Counted from the first letter of the stretch, positions 40,293 through 49,532 are shown. The stretch is 64,000 bases of DNA from Anaerolineaceae bacterium UBA4890 (GCA_002399085.1 DHCY01000004.1:126271-190270); one strand, 5' to 3'. Notes: generated by a model from the letters alone, not told the origin. Program-made: numbers and translations.

Positions 40293-42266
40293 ATGAAACC
40301 GGGGAAGCTAATTTTACCCATGCTGGTGCTTTTGACCATCCTGATCGTGTTTTCAGGGGTAACTTCAGATGCCCGGGCTCAAAGCCTTGATATTTTCGTT
40401 GCCAATACCAAAGCCCAATGCGGCAACATACCCCAATGTTATTTCAATGACGATCCAGACACTCCCCAGTCGGTTGCTCTGAATAAAGCGATGACCTTCG
40501 TCAGAAATAACCCCGGACCAATCTATCGAATCCATATTCTCTCAGCCTATAACATCAAGACAAGCACCGTTATCATTGATCGCCCGGTTGAACTGATTGG
40601 TGAGGATTCAGGCTGGTTGAGCACTTCGAGCGGCACGTGCACTGATCCCTTACTACGAATAACTTCTGCAGTGACTATACGCAATCTCTACATTACCGAT
40701 GGCAGCTGCAATTCACCTTCCCGTAACCTCGTTGTTGTTGATTCAAGTGAAAATGTGCTGATCGAAAACTCAACATTTGAATATGGGAACAACGCCATTG
40801 TCCAAATCAATAACCTTGGCGATCTGATCGTTCGCTTCTCTGAGATTAAGAATAATGACGGCTATGCGCTATTGAGCGAAAATACCGAGATTACTTCCCG
40901 CCTACAGATGACTGCCAACAACGTTTTCAACAATGGCAATCAGCCCCAGGTGATCTGCCAGGGCAACAACAGTGAAGTCAACCACAATTACTGGGGAGTT
41001 GGAATCTCCGCAACCCAGGCAACCCAAGGCTGTGGAGCCGATAACGTCCGCATGCTGGGTGCACAAATTGTCAGTTCACCATCCGGCGTCCAGGCAGCTC
41101 TGCAATCGATCGGCAGCACCTATCCGGCAGCTGATTTTTTCGGTTTTTCTGCAAGAAGTGATGCGAATACCCAACTTTATGTCGTGAATCACGGCACTGC
41201 CATGCCATTTCCAGATCGTGCCCTTGGCGGTCTGACAGCCTGCGGCAACTACTTCGATATTTTCCTTGCCGAAGGCAGCCAGCCTGCCAACCTGACCTTG
41301 CGCTTTTCGTATTCTGCCAGTACAACCTGTGTGCAAGCAATCCAGACCATTTCGCTATGCGGTTCTGGCTCGATGACTACTTTCCCCCTGATGTGGCAGG
41401 ATGTAAAAACGGGGGTCACAGCCGGGTGGGATAACACCGGCGACAGCCCCAAAGGAACAGGTGGCAACTTTTTCCCAGGTCAGGAGACACGCTGTAACCT
41501 GCAGGCAAAAAACATCGAAGTCGTGATCGACAACGACGGTCGACCTAATCTAGATAACGACCTCGCTTTTACCCCATTTGTGGTTGGGTTTGATATCACT
41601 GCGGTGACAGTGCTTCGACCCGTCGAACAGACAAATGCAACGGTGAGAGTCAACTGGACCACCAGCAGTGAGATCAACACTTCTGCCTTCAAGGTAATGC
41701 GCGGGCTGGCAGAGACCGGACCTTGGGTACAAATTGGCAGCGCCATACCATCCTTGGGAGGGTCGCTGGCTGGTCGCACCTACTTCCTCGATGATACCCA
41801 GGTTGCTGCTTCAACTACCTACTACTACCTTTTACAGGTAATCGGAGATGACGGGTCTGTTCAACAATCGGTCGGTCCAGTGCGGCTGATTACTTCTGGA
41901 CCAACCAACACCCCACGACCGACTTCAACCACCCGCCCCACCAGCACCCGCGTTCCTACCAGAACACCGACACCTTTCAGGACCGCGACCAATTCTTTTC
42001 GGACTTCCACGCCAACCCGCATCACGACAACCGCAGAGCCGAGCGAGGTTGTTCTGATTACAGCCACCCCGACCCTGGAACCATTCCAGAAACCCACCAA
42101 CCTGCAGTCCACCGAAACAAAACGACCGACCGTTAACCCTGCAGAACTGCTTGATAAAGGCAAAGATAAACCTGCCAATCCGAGGGTGATCCTGTTTGTC
42201 AGTGGTACAGCAATTGTTGTACTAATTGTTGTTCTCTACTTTTACTTATCGAGAAAATCGCGCTAA
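40293..42266 (+). CDS. Secreted beta-helix surface protein with Thr/Pro stalk and membrane anchor
   Basis: A 657-residue protein made for the cell surface. Residues 1-29 are a signal peptide (hydrophobic core then ARAQS). Residues ~45-260 have the short repeating segments of a right-handed parallel beta-helix (VTIRNLYITDG, VLIENSTFEYGNNAIVQINN, LIVRFSEIKNNDGYAL, MTANNVFNNGN). A middle domain with several Cys follows, then a fibronectin-III-like segment (~430-535). Residues ~535-610 form a Thr/Pro/Arg-rich stalk (RPTSTRVPTRTPTPF). A C-terminal membrane helix (~632-652) ends in RKSR. The architecture suggests a wall-spanning stalk with a polysaccharide-binding or lyase-like head. No catalytic site could be assigned. 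Confidence 0.75.
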   Translation: MKPGKLILPMLVLLTILIVFSGVTSDARAQSLDIFVANTKAQCGNIPQCYFNDDPDTPQSVALNKAMTFVRNNPGPIYRIHILSAYNIKTSTVIIDRPVELIGEDSGWLSTSSGTCTDPLLRITSAVTIRNLYITDGSCNSPSRNLVVVDSSENVLIENSTFEYGNNAIVQINNLGDLIVRFSEIKNNDGYALLSENTEITSRLQMTANNVFNNGNQPQVICQGNNSEVNHNYWGVGISATQATQGCGADNVRMLGAQIVSSPSGVQAALQSIGSTYPAADFFGFSARSDANTQLYVVNHGTAMPFPDRALGGLTACGNYFDIFLAEGSQPANLTLRFSYSASTTCVQAIQTISLCGSGSMTTFPLMWQDVKTGVTAGWDNTGDSPKGTGGNFFPGQETRCNLQAKNIEVVIDNDGRPNLDNDLAFTPFVVGFDITAVTVLRPVEQTNATVRVNWTTSSEINTSAFKVMRGLAETGPWVQIGSAIPSLGGSLAGRTYFLDDTQVAASTTYYYLLQVIGDDGSVQQSVGPVRLITSGPTNTPRPTSTTRPTSTRVPTRTPTPFRTATNSFRTSTPTRITTTAEPSEVVLITATPTLEPFQKPTNLQSTETKRPTVNPAELLDKGKDKPANPRVILFVSGTAIVVLIVVLYFYLSRKSR

Positions 42267-42269
42267 TTT

Positions 42270-42298
42270 TTGACTTTTGTTTTCAGATATGCTATTCT
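42270..42298 (+). promoter_or_regulatory. Sigma-70-type promoter of the MBL-fold hydrolase gene
   Basis: TTGACT (-35) and TATTCT (-10) are separated by exactly 17 bases, with TGC just before the -10. The resulting leader of about 24 bases includes GAGGTGACAGGG before the ATG at 42328. Confidence 0.75.
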
Positions 42299-42327
42299 AT
42301 TTTCCATTCACAACGAGGTGACAGGGA

Positions 42328-43176
42328 ATGCAAAAAGAACGAGTATCGGACAATGTTTATTGGTTTCAAAGTGAAGTATATGCACAAGTAACAGCTGGCG
42401 TGATTATCGGTCCTCAATGGGCAATCCTGATCGACACCTTGATGCCAGAGGAAACCCCGGAAATTAAGAGTTACATCGAAGACGAGCTGATGGTTCCGGT
42501 CCGTTACATCATTAACACCCATCATCACGCCGATCACTGTTGGGGTAATTGCGTTTTTCCCAATGCAACCGTGATCGGGCACGAACTGTGCCGGGAGTTG
42601 ATGCTCAGCCGTAGTCAAAGCGCGCTTGCAGAAGCAGGTCAGGATAACCCTTTGTTCCGAAGTTTGTGCATCCAGGAACCGCAAATCACTATTTCGCAGG
42701 GGTCACTGATATTGCGCATTGGAAAAAAACACATCAAGGTGTTCGCGACCCCTGGTCATTCCGAAGATGGGGTCTCCGTTCTGCTCGAAGATGACCGCAT
42801 TCTCTTTAGCGGTGATGCCTACATGCCAATCCCCTATTTTGTTGGCGGTGACATAGACATCCTGACCCATACCATAACCCAAATCGGAAGTATGGGGCTC
42901 GAAAACATCATTCAAGGGCATGGCGATGTTGTTTTACGCGGCGAAATCGATGAGGTCACCAACAGCCATCTGGATTATCTGAGATCGGTACGAAAACTCG
43001 TGAAAACCGCCCACCGGCGCCGTGATCCCCTCGGGTTCCTGCGTTCGCAGTCCGTTGAAGACAGCGGTAAATCCCGTATCAGTATGGCTGGACTCGCCCA
43101 GGACCTCCACATCCGCAACTTGCAATGGCTCTATCTGACTGAATTAAAGAAAATGAAATCGGAATCAGACGAGTAG
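42328..43176 (+). CDS. Metallo-beta-lactamase-fold hydrolase
   Basis: The 282-residue protein has the binuclear metal site of the superfamily: THHHADH (residues 64-70), His in TPGHSEDG near 145, Asp in FSGDAYMP near 167 and His in QGHGD near 203. The layout fits SoxH/YflN or quinoprotein-relay-like hydrolases. The C-terminal ~70 residues are helical. The reaction cannot be told; thioester, phosphoester or lactone hydrolysis are possible. It has its own good promoter and a GAGGTGA ribosome binding region. Its 3' end overlaps the next gene on the other strand by 12 bases. Confidence 0.9.
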   Translation: MQKERVSDNVYWFQSEVYAQVTAGVIIGPQWAILIDTLMPEETPEIKSYIEDELMVPVRYIINTHHHADHCWGNCVFPNATVIGHELCRELMLSRSQSALAEAGQDNPLFRSLCIQEPQITISQGSLILRIGKKHIKVFATPGHSEDGVSVLLEDDRILFSGDAYMPIPYFVGGDIDILTHTITQIGSMGLENIIQGHGDVVLRGEIDEVTNSHLDYLRSVRKLVKTAHRRRDPLGFLRSQSVEDSGKSRISMAGLAQDLHIRNLQWLYLTELKKMKSESDE

Positions 43177-43992
43177 ACTGATTACGATCAGCACAAGCGT
43201 CACAAGCGACATCACTATCGGTTCTGTATATTGCTGCCATTTCTTGTCCGATTTGTACTGGCTCATCCAGCTGGAAAGACTGTACAGCAATCCGGTCAGC
43301 AACAGTCCGTATTGAATTGGTGGCACAAAGATGTAATGCAGCGCCACCGCCAGCTGCGTGACCATGATGGAAGCGAGTAAAGAGTTGAGAAGACTGTCTT
43401 TACCACCTCCCTGCAGGCTTAATAGGCGAAAAGAAACAAACAGTCCCGCGAGAAAGATCAGTAAAAATTGCGCGATCATCCGCACGTTGCTATTCTTCAG
43501 AGCGATGGTCAACAAAAGATAAAGTCCAAAAGCAGCGCTGATGACCAAAATTGAGTATCCAAGCGAATTGATCCCGGAATCTTCAATCAAGACGTATTCA
43601 GCCCTGAGCAACAGGGCGACAATGCTGTATCCTGTCAGGAAAACGACCCACCAAATCAGGCTGCGGGCTGATTGCCTGAGCACAATCGACAGGATCATGA
43701 TCGCGATGAATGGGAGCATCAAGTGTGGGAGCAGGCGCAAGAAAGTCAACCTCTCGTTACGCCATTTTGGATGAGTCGCAAAAACCCAGATCGCGCCAAC
43801 TGCGCCAAGCAATGCCAACAGGATCGGTATTAGATTGAAAAAGGAGAACTCAAACTGGATACCAAGGATTTCGATCGCCTCTGCCCCAACGTCAGTCGGC
43901 AAGAGATAGATAAGCGCAAATCCCAAAGCAAGAAACGCCAGTAAAATACTGAACCGGTTCAGATATAGGTTGTCATGCCGGAGGTTTTGCAT
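43165..43992 (-). CDS. Unknown integral membrane protein (about eight helices)
   Basis: A 275-residue very hydrophobic protein with about eight membrane helices, short loops and a short polar N-terminus (NLRHDNLYLNR). I recognise no conserved catalytic motif. Single charged residues lie inside some helices (for example SARSLIWWVVFL and ALLLRAEYVLIED), as seen in many unassigned bacterial membrane proteins. It is read alone, with TAAAAT six bases before the ATG and no ribosome binding site, so the mRNA is probably leaderless. It overlaps the MBL-fold gene by 12 bases at the 3' end. No function is proposed. Confidence 0.75.
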   Translation of the reverse strand: MQNLRHDNLYLNRFSILLAFLALGFALIYLLPTDVGAEAIEILGIQFEFSFFNLIPILLALLGAVGAIWVFATHPKWRNERLTFLRLLPHLMLPFIAIMILSIVLRQSARSLIWWVVFLTGYSIVALLLRAEYVLIEDSGINSLGYSILVISAAFGLYLLLTIALKNSNVRMIAQFLLIFLAGLFVSFRLLSLQGGGKDSLLNSLLASIMVTQLAVALHYIFVPPIQYGLLLTGLLYSLSSWMSQYKSDKKWQQYTEPIVMSLVTLVLIVISLLV

Positions 43993-43998
43993 GGTTAG

Positions 43999-44004
43999 AT
44001 TTTA
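43999..44004 (-). promoter_or_regulatory. -10 box with leaderless arrangement, 43992 gene
   Basis: On the minus strand TAAAAT ends six bases before the ATG at 43992 with no Shine-Dalgarno. Confidence 0.4.
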
Positions 44005-44141
44005 TCACGATGCGAATAAAACCCTTCTTGCAGTCAGCGGATCTAAAACACCTCATTTCGATTGTTCTCAAGGAAAACCATTGAATTTTTTCGTCTGTGA
44101 GAAATTGACGACTGATAAAAGGTGCAAAATCTCAGGTTAAA

Positions 44142-44150
44142 TGGTATAAT
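44142..44150 (+). promoter_or_regulatory. Extended -10 promoter with leaderless arrangement, 44160 gene
   Basis: TGGTATAAT is an extended -10 element ending nine bases before the ATG at 44160. No ribosome binding site is present. Confidence 0.6.
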
Positions 44151-44159
44151 TTATAGGTT

Positions 44160-45149
44160 ATGAGATTTGTAATTCCTGCTAAAAAACAGCCCAAGGTTTT
44201 CGATGCGATCAAGCGAGGGTATGCCACCCTATCCAATCACATTTACCTTTTGCTGTTCCCAATCGGACTCGATCTTTTCTTCTTATTCGGCGAGCGTCTG
44301 CTGATCACCAACCAGGTGCAAGCGATGATTGATGGCATCATCTTTCCACCGGGAACGGGGGCTGAAATGCTCCAGTCGTGGGAAGAGTTGAGTGCCGGCT
44401 TGCTGGAGTTGCTCAAAAATTTCAGCCTGACTGCTTTCTTACGCAGTTTTCCGGTCGGGATACCAAGCCTGTTAGCCTTCCGCCCAATGGAGGTCAGCCC
44501 GCTTGGTGATTTTGCTACCGTCCAGGTTCAATCTCTCGGCGGCTCGATGCTTTACATCCTCGGTTTTTCATTAATCGGTTTCTTGCTTGGAGCCTTATTC
44601 TTCCTTTTGATCCGCAACACGGTCCACGGAAACGATTTGAGCATTCCCCGCAAATTTCCGAATCAATTGCTATCGTTGGTCGCCATCCCGATAGTGATCT
44701 TCTTGTTCACTTTCTTTATCATTTCGCCAATATTGCTCCTGATATCGGTGTTCAATTCGATTTTGCCTTTCCTTGGCACAATCGGCTATTTTTTCCTCAG
44801 CCTTGGTTTGATCTCGCTGGGAATCCCTTTGTTCTTCACTGCCCATGAAATTTTGTTATCAGGCAGCAGCTTTGTGGCAGCAGCCAGGAAGAGCATAGAA
44901 ACAGTCAGACCAACCAACGGGAAAACTTCCATATTTCTGATGCTGGCTTTCCTGGGTACCTATGCCACCAATTTTCTATGGCAAATCCCCCACGACGGCT
45001 CCTGGATGCTGATTGTTTCGATCCTCGGGCATGCTTTGGTCACGACGATCTTTCTGATCGCCAGTTTTCATTTTTACATCGACGCGCAAAATTGTGTGCG
45101 CGAATCCTTATTAACTACAACACCTGTGAATGAAGAAATGGGTGTTTGA
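44160..45149 (+). CDS. Unknown integral membrane protein upstream of gyrB
   Basis: A 329-residue membrane protein with six or seven helices: one near residues 28-45, a long outside or cytoplasmic stretch to ~125, then helices at ~135-160, ~175-200, ~205-235, ~260-280 and ~285-305. A Pro/Gly-rich segment, FPPGTGAEMLQSWEELS, lies in the first loop. I do not recognise a family or catalytic residues. It starts right behind an extended -10 box and appears leaderless. It is followed by gyrB after 13 bases, so gyrB may depend on its promoter. No function is proposed. Confidence 0.75.
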   Translation: MRFVIPAKKQPKVFDAIKRGYATLSNHIYLLLFPIGLDLFFLFGERLLITNQVQAMIDGIIFPPGTGAEMLQSWEELSAGLLELLKNFSLTAFLRSFPVGIPSLLAFRPMEVSPLGDFATVQVQSLGGSMLYILGFSLIGFLLGALFFLLIRNTVHGNDLSIPRKFPNQLLSLVAIPIVIFLFTFFIISPILLLISVFNSILPFLGTIGYFFLSLGLISLGIPLFFTAHEILLSGSSFVAAARKSIETVRPTNGKTSIFLMLAFLGTYATNFLWQIPHDGSWMLIVSILGHALVTTIFLIASFHFYIDAQNCVRESLLTTTPVNEEMGV

Positions 45150-45162
45150 GCGGAGAATTAAC

Positions 45163-47079
45163 TTGAAAAACACTAACTCATCCAATTACGAAGCAGAAGC
45201 TATCCAGGTTCTGGAAGGGCTCGAAGCAGTCCGCCGCAGACCTGGCATGTATGTCGGCGGTACGGACTCGAAGGCACTGCATCACCTCATTTACGAGGTG
45301 GTCGATAACTCTATTGACGAAGCCCTGGCAGGCAGCGCAACCGAAATTTCGATCATCATCCACCCGGACGAGAGCGTAACAGTCAAAGATAACGGTCGCG
45401 GTATACCAGTCGGAATTCACCCTGAGAAAAAGATCTCTGCCCTGCAGGTGGTCATGACTGTACTGCATGCCGGCGGAAAATTTGGCGGTGGAAGTTACAA
45501 GGTTTCCGGCGGTTTGCATGGTGTCGGTGTCTCGGCAGTCAATGCCTTGTCGGAATGGTGTGAAGTCACAGTTCGCAGAGACAACAATATCTACTTTCAA
45601 CGCTATGAAAAAGGTATCCCGCAGGACGTTGTGAAGAGCGTCGGAACCTACAAAGGCGACGAAACCGGCACCTCCACAACCTTCCGCTACGACCGCAGCA
45701 TCTTCCTTGAGGAAGTCACCTACCGCTTTGAGACGCTTGCCCAGCGTTTCCGCGAGATGGCATTTGTCACCCGCGGTATCACCATCAGGCTCATCGACGA
45801 GCGTAGCGGCAGAGAGATGACCTTCCATTTTGAGGGAGGTATTGCTTCCTTTGCCCGTTATGTCAACCGAAACCGGCAAGTGTTGCACCCCATGATCTAT
45901 GGTGAAAAAGAGGTTGCCGGGGTAAGCATTGAGTTTGCCGTGCAATACACCGACACTTATTCTGAATCGATCTACAGCTTTGCCAACACGATCAATACCG
46001 GCGATGGTGGTACCCACCTGACCGGTCTCAGGGCTGCCATTACCCGCAGCATTAACGACTATGGTCGTAAATCGGGCAACCTGAAAGAATCTGACCCGAA
46101 TTTCAGTGGTGAGGACACGCGTGAAGGTCTGACTGCGATTATCAGCATCAAGCATCCTGACCCACAGTTCGAAAGTCAAACTAAGGTCAAGCTGATGAAT
46201 GCTGACGTACAGACCTATGTGCAACAGGTTGTCGGCGAAACCATATCCACCTTTTTGGACGAAAACCCCAGCGCCGGAAAAGCGATCATTCAGAAATGTC
46301 TCACATCCGCCCGCGCCAGGGATGCCGCCAAGAAAGCACGCGACTTGGTTATCCGCAAGTCGGCACTCGAATCGATGACCCTGCCCGGCAAACTGGCAGA
46401 TTGCTCCGAGCGAGACCCATCCAAATCTGAAATGTTCATCGTCGAAGGCGAATCGGCAGGAGGTTCTGCCAAACAGGGGCGAGACCGCCACTTCCAGGCT
46501 ATTTTGCCCTTACGCGGCAAGATCCTCAACACCGAACGCGCCCGTCTCGACCGCATCCTCGGTAATCGTGAGATCAGGTCTTTGGTTTCGGCGCTTGGCA
46601 CGGGAATTGGCGATTCCTTTGACCTCAAAGGTTTGCGGTACGGCAAAGTGATCATCATGACCGATGCTGATGTTGACGGTGCCCATATTCGCACGCTTTT
46701 GCTCACTTTCTTCTTCCGCTACATGCAGCCACTGATCGAGGGAGGACATCTTTACATCGCCCAACCCCCGCTTTATCGCGTAAGCTACCGTAACCAGGTC
46801 GCCTACGCCTACAGCGAAGACGAGATGGAGCAACTCGCTGCGAAGATGGGTGGGAAATCAAAGGTTTCCTTATCGCGGTATAAAGGTCTTGGTGAAATGA
46901 ACCCTGAGCAACTTTGGGAGACCACCATGAACCCCGAAAACCGAACAATGCTACAGGTCGAAATTGAAGACGCGGTTGAAGCAGATCAGACTTTTGATAT
47001 GCTCATGGGTGCCCTGGTGCCACCCCGCAGGCGCTTCATCCAGACCCACGCCAAAGAGGTCCGCAACCTGGACGTCTAA
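45163..47079 (+). CDS. gyrB: DNA gyrase subunit B
   Basis: A 638-residue type IIA topoisomerase ATPase subunit. The GHKL ATPase has EVVDNSIDEALAG, DNGRGIP, VLHAGGKFGGGSYKVSGGLHGVGVS and NTGDGGTH; the TOPRIM part has EGESAGGSAKQGRDR, GRIGDSF-like GTGIGDSF and MTDADVDGAHIRTLLLTFF; the C-terminus reads RYKGLGEMN. It lacks the long insert of enterobacterial GyrB. ParE cannot be excluded without a gyrA or parC neighbour. The TTG at 45163 is preferred because CGGAG lies seven bases before it; the in-frame ATG at 45130 overlaps the preceding gene. A strong terminator follows. Confidence 0.95.
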   Translation: MKNTNSSNYEAEAIQVLEGLEAVRRRPGMYVGGTDSKALHHLIYEVVDNSIDEALAGSATEISIIIHPDESVTVKDNGRGIPVGIHPEKKISALQVVMTVLHAGGKFGGGSYKVSGGLHGVGVSAVNALSEWCEVTVRRDNNIYFQRYEKGIPQDVVKSVGTYKGDETGTSTTFRYDRSIFLEEVTYRFETLAQRFREMAFVTRGITIRLIDERSGREMTFHFEGGIASFARYVNRNRQVLHPMIYGEKEVAGVSIEFAVQYTDTYSESIYSFANTINTGDGGTHLTGLRAAITRSINDYGRKSGNLKESDPNFSGEDTREGLTAIISIKHPDPQFESQTKVKLMNADVQTYVQQVVGETISTFLDENPSAGKAIIQKCLTSARARDAAKKARDLVIRKSALESMTLPGKLADCSERDPSKSEMFIVEGESAGGSAKQGRDRHFQAILPLRGKILNTERARLDRILGNREIRSLVSALGTGIGDSFDLKGLRYGKVIIMTDADVDGAHIRTLLLTFFFRYMQPLIEGGHLYIAQPPLYRVSYRNQVAYAYSEDEMEQLAAKMGGKSKVSLSRYKGLGEMNPEQLWETTMNPENRTMLQVEIEDAVEADQTFDMLMGALVPPRRRFIQTHAKEVRNLDV

Positions 47080-47083
47080 TTTC

Positions 47084-47113
47084 AAATCGCCTGCTTTTGC
47101 GGGCGATTTTTCT
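47084..47113 (+). terminator. Rho-independent terminator after gyrB
   Basis: AAATCGCCTGC and GCGGGCGATTT form an 11-bp stem with one T-G pair and a TTTT loop, then TTC TT. The dinB ATG follows only five bases after the T tract. Confidence 0.92.
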
Positions 47114-47118
47114 TAACC

Positions 47119-48294
47119 ATGCTACGGAAAATCATTCACCTCGATCTTGATGCTTTCTTCTGTTCAGTGGAAGAACTGTTGGACCCTTCCTTGAAAGGCA
47201 AAGCTTTCGCTGTTGGCGGCAGTGGTCGTGGAGTGATCACATCGGCTTCTTACGCAGCCAGGATGCACGGCATCCGCTCTGCCATGCCCACACGTGAGGC
47301 GCTCGCCCTGATGCCGAACTTGTTACTGGTGCGCAGTGGTTTTCGCCATTACAGTGAATATTCCAAAAAGGTGATGGACATCCTGCGCGATACCACGCCG
47401 ATCGTTGAACCGGTTTCTATCGATGAAGCATTCCTGAATGTCAGCGATATGCCCCAGCCGATTGGTTCTATTGCGTTTTATTTGCAGAAAAGGGTGCTGC
47501 AGGAGACGGGGCTGCCTTGCTCGCTGGGCTGCGCGACCAGCCGGCTTGTGGCGAAAATGGCGAACAATTATGGCAAGAAACAAGTGAAAACCGGTCGCTC
47601 ACCCCAAAAGATCACCGTGATCGAACCTGGCAAAGAGGAAGAGTTCCTGGCACCACTGGATATCCAAGCGCTCTGGGGAATCGGTCCGAAAACTGCTGCC
47701 CACCTGCGCCAACGTGGGATAACCACTATTGGTAAGTTGGCGGCATTGAGTGATGCGGACTTAAAGAATTATTTCGGACACCACGGCGAATCAATGCGCC
47801 GCAGGGCGAAAGGTATCGATAACACTCTTATTTACCCTGAAAGCGGCGACCCGAAATCGGTCAGCAACGAGATGACCTTTCATGAAGACCAGGATGATCA
47901 GGACAACTTGCTGAAGATCTTGCGCGGTCTTTCTGAAAAAGTGGGCTCACGATTGCGGAAGGCGGAACTGGCTGGCAGTGTGGTCCAGATCAAGATCCGC
48001 TATTCCGATTTTTCTACCTACACCCGTCAGACTAGCTTGAAGGAATGCACCAATCTTGACCAGGAGATCTTCGATGAAGCTCAGAAATTGTTCCTAAAAC
48101 ATTGGTCCAGGGGTCGGGCGGTAAGGCTGCTTGGTGTCGGTCTGACCAACCTGGAAAAACCCCATCGCCAGCTCGGGTTGTTTGATGATGACAGTGGCAA
48201 GCTTGAAGACCTTACAAAGGCTGTTGACGACCTGCGCGAACGCTTTGGCAAAGATATCATTAAGCGTGCAGATAATTTGAAGAAGAAAAAGTAG
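47119..48294 (+). CDS. dinB: DNA polymerase IV (Y family)
   Basis: A 391-residue translesion polymerase. The palm motifs are IIHLDLDAFFCSVEELLDP at the start (first catalytic Asp) and EPVSIDEAFLNVS near residue 100 (Asp-Glu pair); SYAARMHGIRSAMP, SLGCATSRLVAKMAN, the helix-hairpin-helix LWGIGPKTAAHLRQRGI and the little-finger segment follow. The C-terminal QLGLFD is a typical sliding-clamp binding motif. It copies damaged DNA and helps stalled forks. It starts five bases after the gyrB terminator with no ribosome binding site, so expression relies on read-through or a promoter hidden in the gyrB end. No LexA-type box was recognised. Confidence 0.95.
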   Translation: MLRKIIHLDLDAFFCSVEELLDPSLKGKAFAVGGSGRGVITSASYAARMHGIRSAMPTREALALMPNLLLVRSGFRHYSEYSKKVMDILRDTTPIVEPVSIDEAFLNVSDMPQPIGSIAFYLQKRVLQETGLPCSLGCATSRLVAKMANNYGKKQVKTGRSPQKITVIEPGKEEEFLAPLDIQALWGIGPKTAAHLRQRGITTIGKLAALSDADLKNYFGHHGESMRRRAKGIDNTLIYPESGDPKSVSNEMTFHEDQDDQDNLLKILRGLSEKVGSRLRKAELAGSVVQIKIRYSDFSTYTRQTSLKECTNLDQEIFDEAQKLFLKHWSRGRAVRLLGVGLTNLEKPHRQLGLFDDDSGKLEDLTKAVDDLRERFGKDIIKRADNLKKKK

Positions 48295-48340
48295 GGATCG
48301 CATCCCACAAAAACATTGTCCAAATTGGTTAAACCTTTGG

Positions 48341-48346
48341 TATAAT
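48341..48346 (+). promoter_or_regulatory. -10 box of the tRNA-Thr gene
   Basis: TATAAT preceded by TGG (extended -10) lies 10 bases before the tRNA 5' end. Confidence 0.6.
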
Positions 48347-48356
48347 CGCAGCCTAC

Positions 48357-48429
48357 GCCAACGTAGCTCAGTCGGTAGAGCAGACGCTTCGTAAGCGCCC
48401 GGTCGGGGGTTCGATTCCCTTCGTTGGCT
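48357..48429 (+). tRNA. tRNA-Thr (anticodon CGT)
   Basis: The sequence folds as a full cloverleaf: acceptor GCCAACG/CGTTGGC with discriminator T, D arm GCTC/GAGC, anticodon loop TTCGTAA giving CGT (reads ACG), and T arm with TTCGATT. The anticodon stem GACGC/GCGCC has one A-C mismatch in its second pair. CCA is not encoded. A T-rich tract follows directly and probably ends transcription. Confidence 0.95.
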
Positions 48430-48434
48430 TTTTT

Positions 48435-49523
48435 TTATTCCCTGCCCGCTTTGAAATTATAGGTCGGTATGAGGTGACTTTCGATCTCCACCGTGTTACC
48501 AATTGCATCCACGATCTCCTCGGTGGGCTTATACGCCATCGGCGCTTCATCAAGCGTGTCACGCCCTATCGTGGTTGAGAAAACATCTTTCATCGTCTTG
48601 CGGAAATCTTCCAGGTTCAGCCTTCTCATGGCATCCCTTCTGCCTAAAATCCGTCCGGCTCCGTGCGGCGCTGAATAATTCCAATCAGGGTTGCCTTTAC
48701 CAACGCAAATCAAAGCCCCGTCGCGCATATTTAGCGGAATGATGAGCCTTTCGCCATTTTTTGCTGAAACGGCGCCTTTGCGAATAATGTTATCTTCACC
48801 AATAAAATTATGAATCGTTTGGAAAACTTTCCCGCCAACACCAAAGTGGTGATTGATGAATTCACCCATCGTTTTGCGGTTTAAGTTTGCATATTGCTGG
48901 CACAATCTCATATCGTGAAGATAGCGTTGCATTGGTTCGCCCGTCAGATATTTTAGTGGGGGCGGGACATCAGCTTTGCAAGTTCTCTCAGCCTCTTTTT
49001 GATAGTAATCTGCCACTTGTTTGCCTATGTTTCGGCTGCCTGAGTGAATCAGCAGGTAGATTTGACCGGTTTCTTCGTTTTTATCCAATTCGATAAAATG
49101 ATTCCCGCCGCCGAGCGTACCGACTTGTTGGTCGATAACCGAACTTTTGATTTCTTTGTAACAACGAAGATCCCGCATAAAGGGAGCATCCCGCACAGGC
49201 TTTGACCACGATTTAAAGCCAGCCGGAATTTGGTGAACCACCCGGTCAAACGCACGCAGATCAATTTCCTGTTTGCCGAGCTCTTCAACGTATACGCCAC
49301 AGCCGATGTCAACCCCTACCAGGTTGGGCACAACGCAATCACCGAGTCGGGCAGTAAAACCAATAGTCGCGCCAGCTCCCCAATGATAGTCAGGCATGAT
49401 ACGAACATGTGCGCCTTTGACAAAGGGCTGATCCATAAGCGTCTGTATCTGGTCGATCGCTTTTTCATCACGATTTTCAGAAAAAACCCTGGCTGTGCCG
49501 TACTTTCCAATTACTTCAAACAT
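48435..49523 (-). CDS. rtcB: RtcB-type RNA-splicing ligase
   Basis: A 362-residue RtcB. Metal and guanylate site residues are visible: PDYHWGAGATIGFTA near the start, VGVDIGCGVYVE with the metal Cys, GTLGGGNHFIEL, LLIHSGSRNIGK and the SAPHGAGR segment carrying the guanylated His. It joins RNA 2',3'-cyclic phosphate or 3'-phosphate ends to 5'-hydroxyl ends using GTP and Mn. No archease gene is adjacent. The start at 49523 is preferred because the family begins there and a TACAAT box lies nine bases upstream; the frame extends to 49553. It converges on tRNA-Thr. Confidence 0.94.
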   Translation of the reverse strand: MFEVIGKYGTARVFSENRDEKAIDQIQTLMDQPFVKGAHVRIMPDYHWGAGATIGFTARLGDCVVPNLVGVDIGCGVYVEELGKQEIDLRAFDRVVHQIPAGFKSWSKPVRDAPFMRDLRCYKEIKSSVIDQQVGTLGGGNHFIELDKNEETGQIYLLIHSGSRNIGKQVADYYQKEAERTCKADVPPPLKYLTGEPMQRYLHDMRLCQQYANLNRKTMGEFINHHFGVGGKVFQTIHNFIGEDNIIRKGAVSAKNGERLIIPLNMRDGALICVGKGNPDWNYSAPHGAGRILGRRDAMRRLNLEDFRKTMKDVFSTTIGRDTLDEAPMAYKPTEEIVDAIGNTVEIESHLIPTYNFKAGRE

Positions 49524-49532
49524 CTTAATCTC

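Noticed and set aside
45178..46491. A 437-codon minus-strand frame opposite gyrB
   Set aside because: It is a mirror of the strongly conserved gyrB codons, has no recognisable domain and no ribosome binding site.
48357..48429. tRNA-Thr as a pseudo-tRNA because of the A-C mismatch in the anticodon stem
   Set aside because: All other stems and invariant bases are intact, and it has a good -10 box and a T tract, so it is kept as functional.
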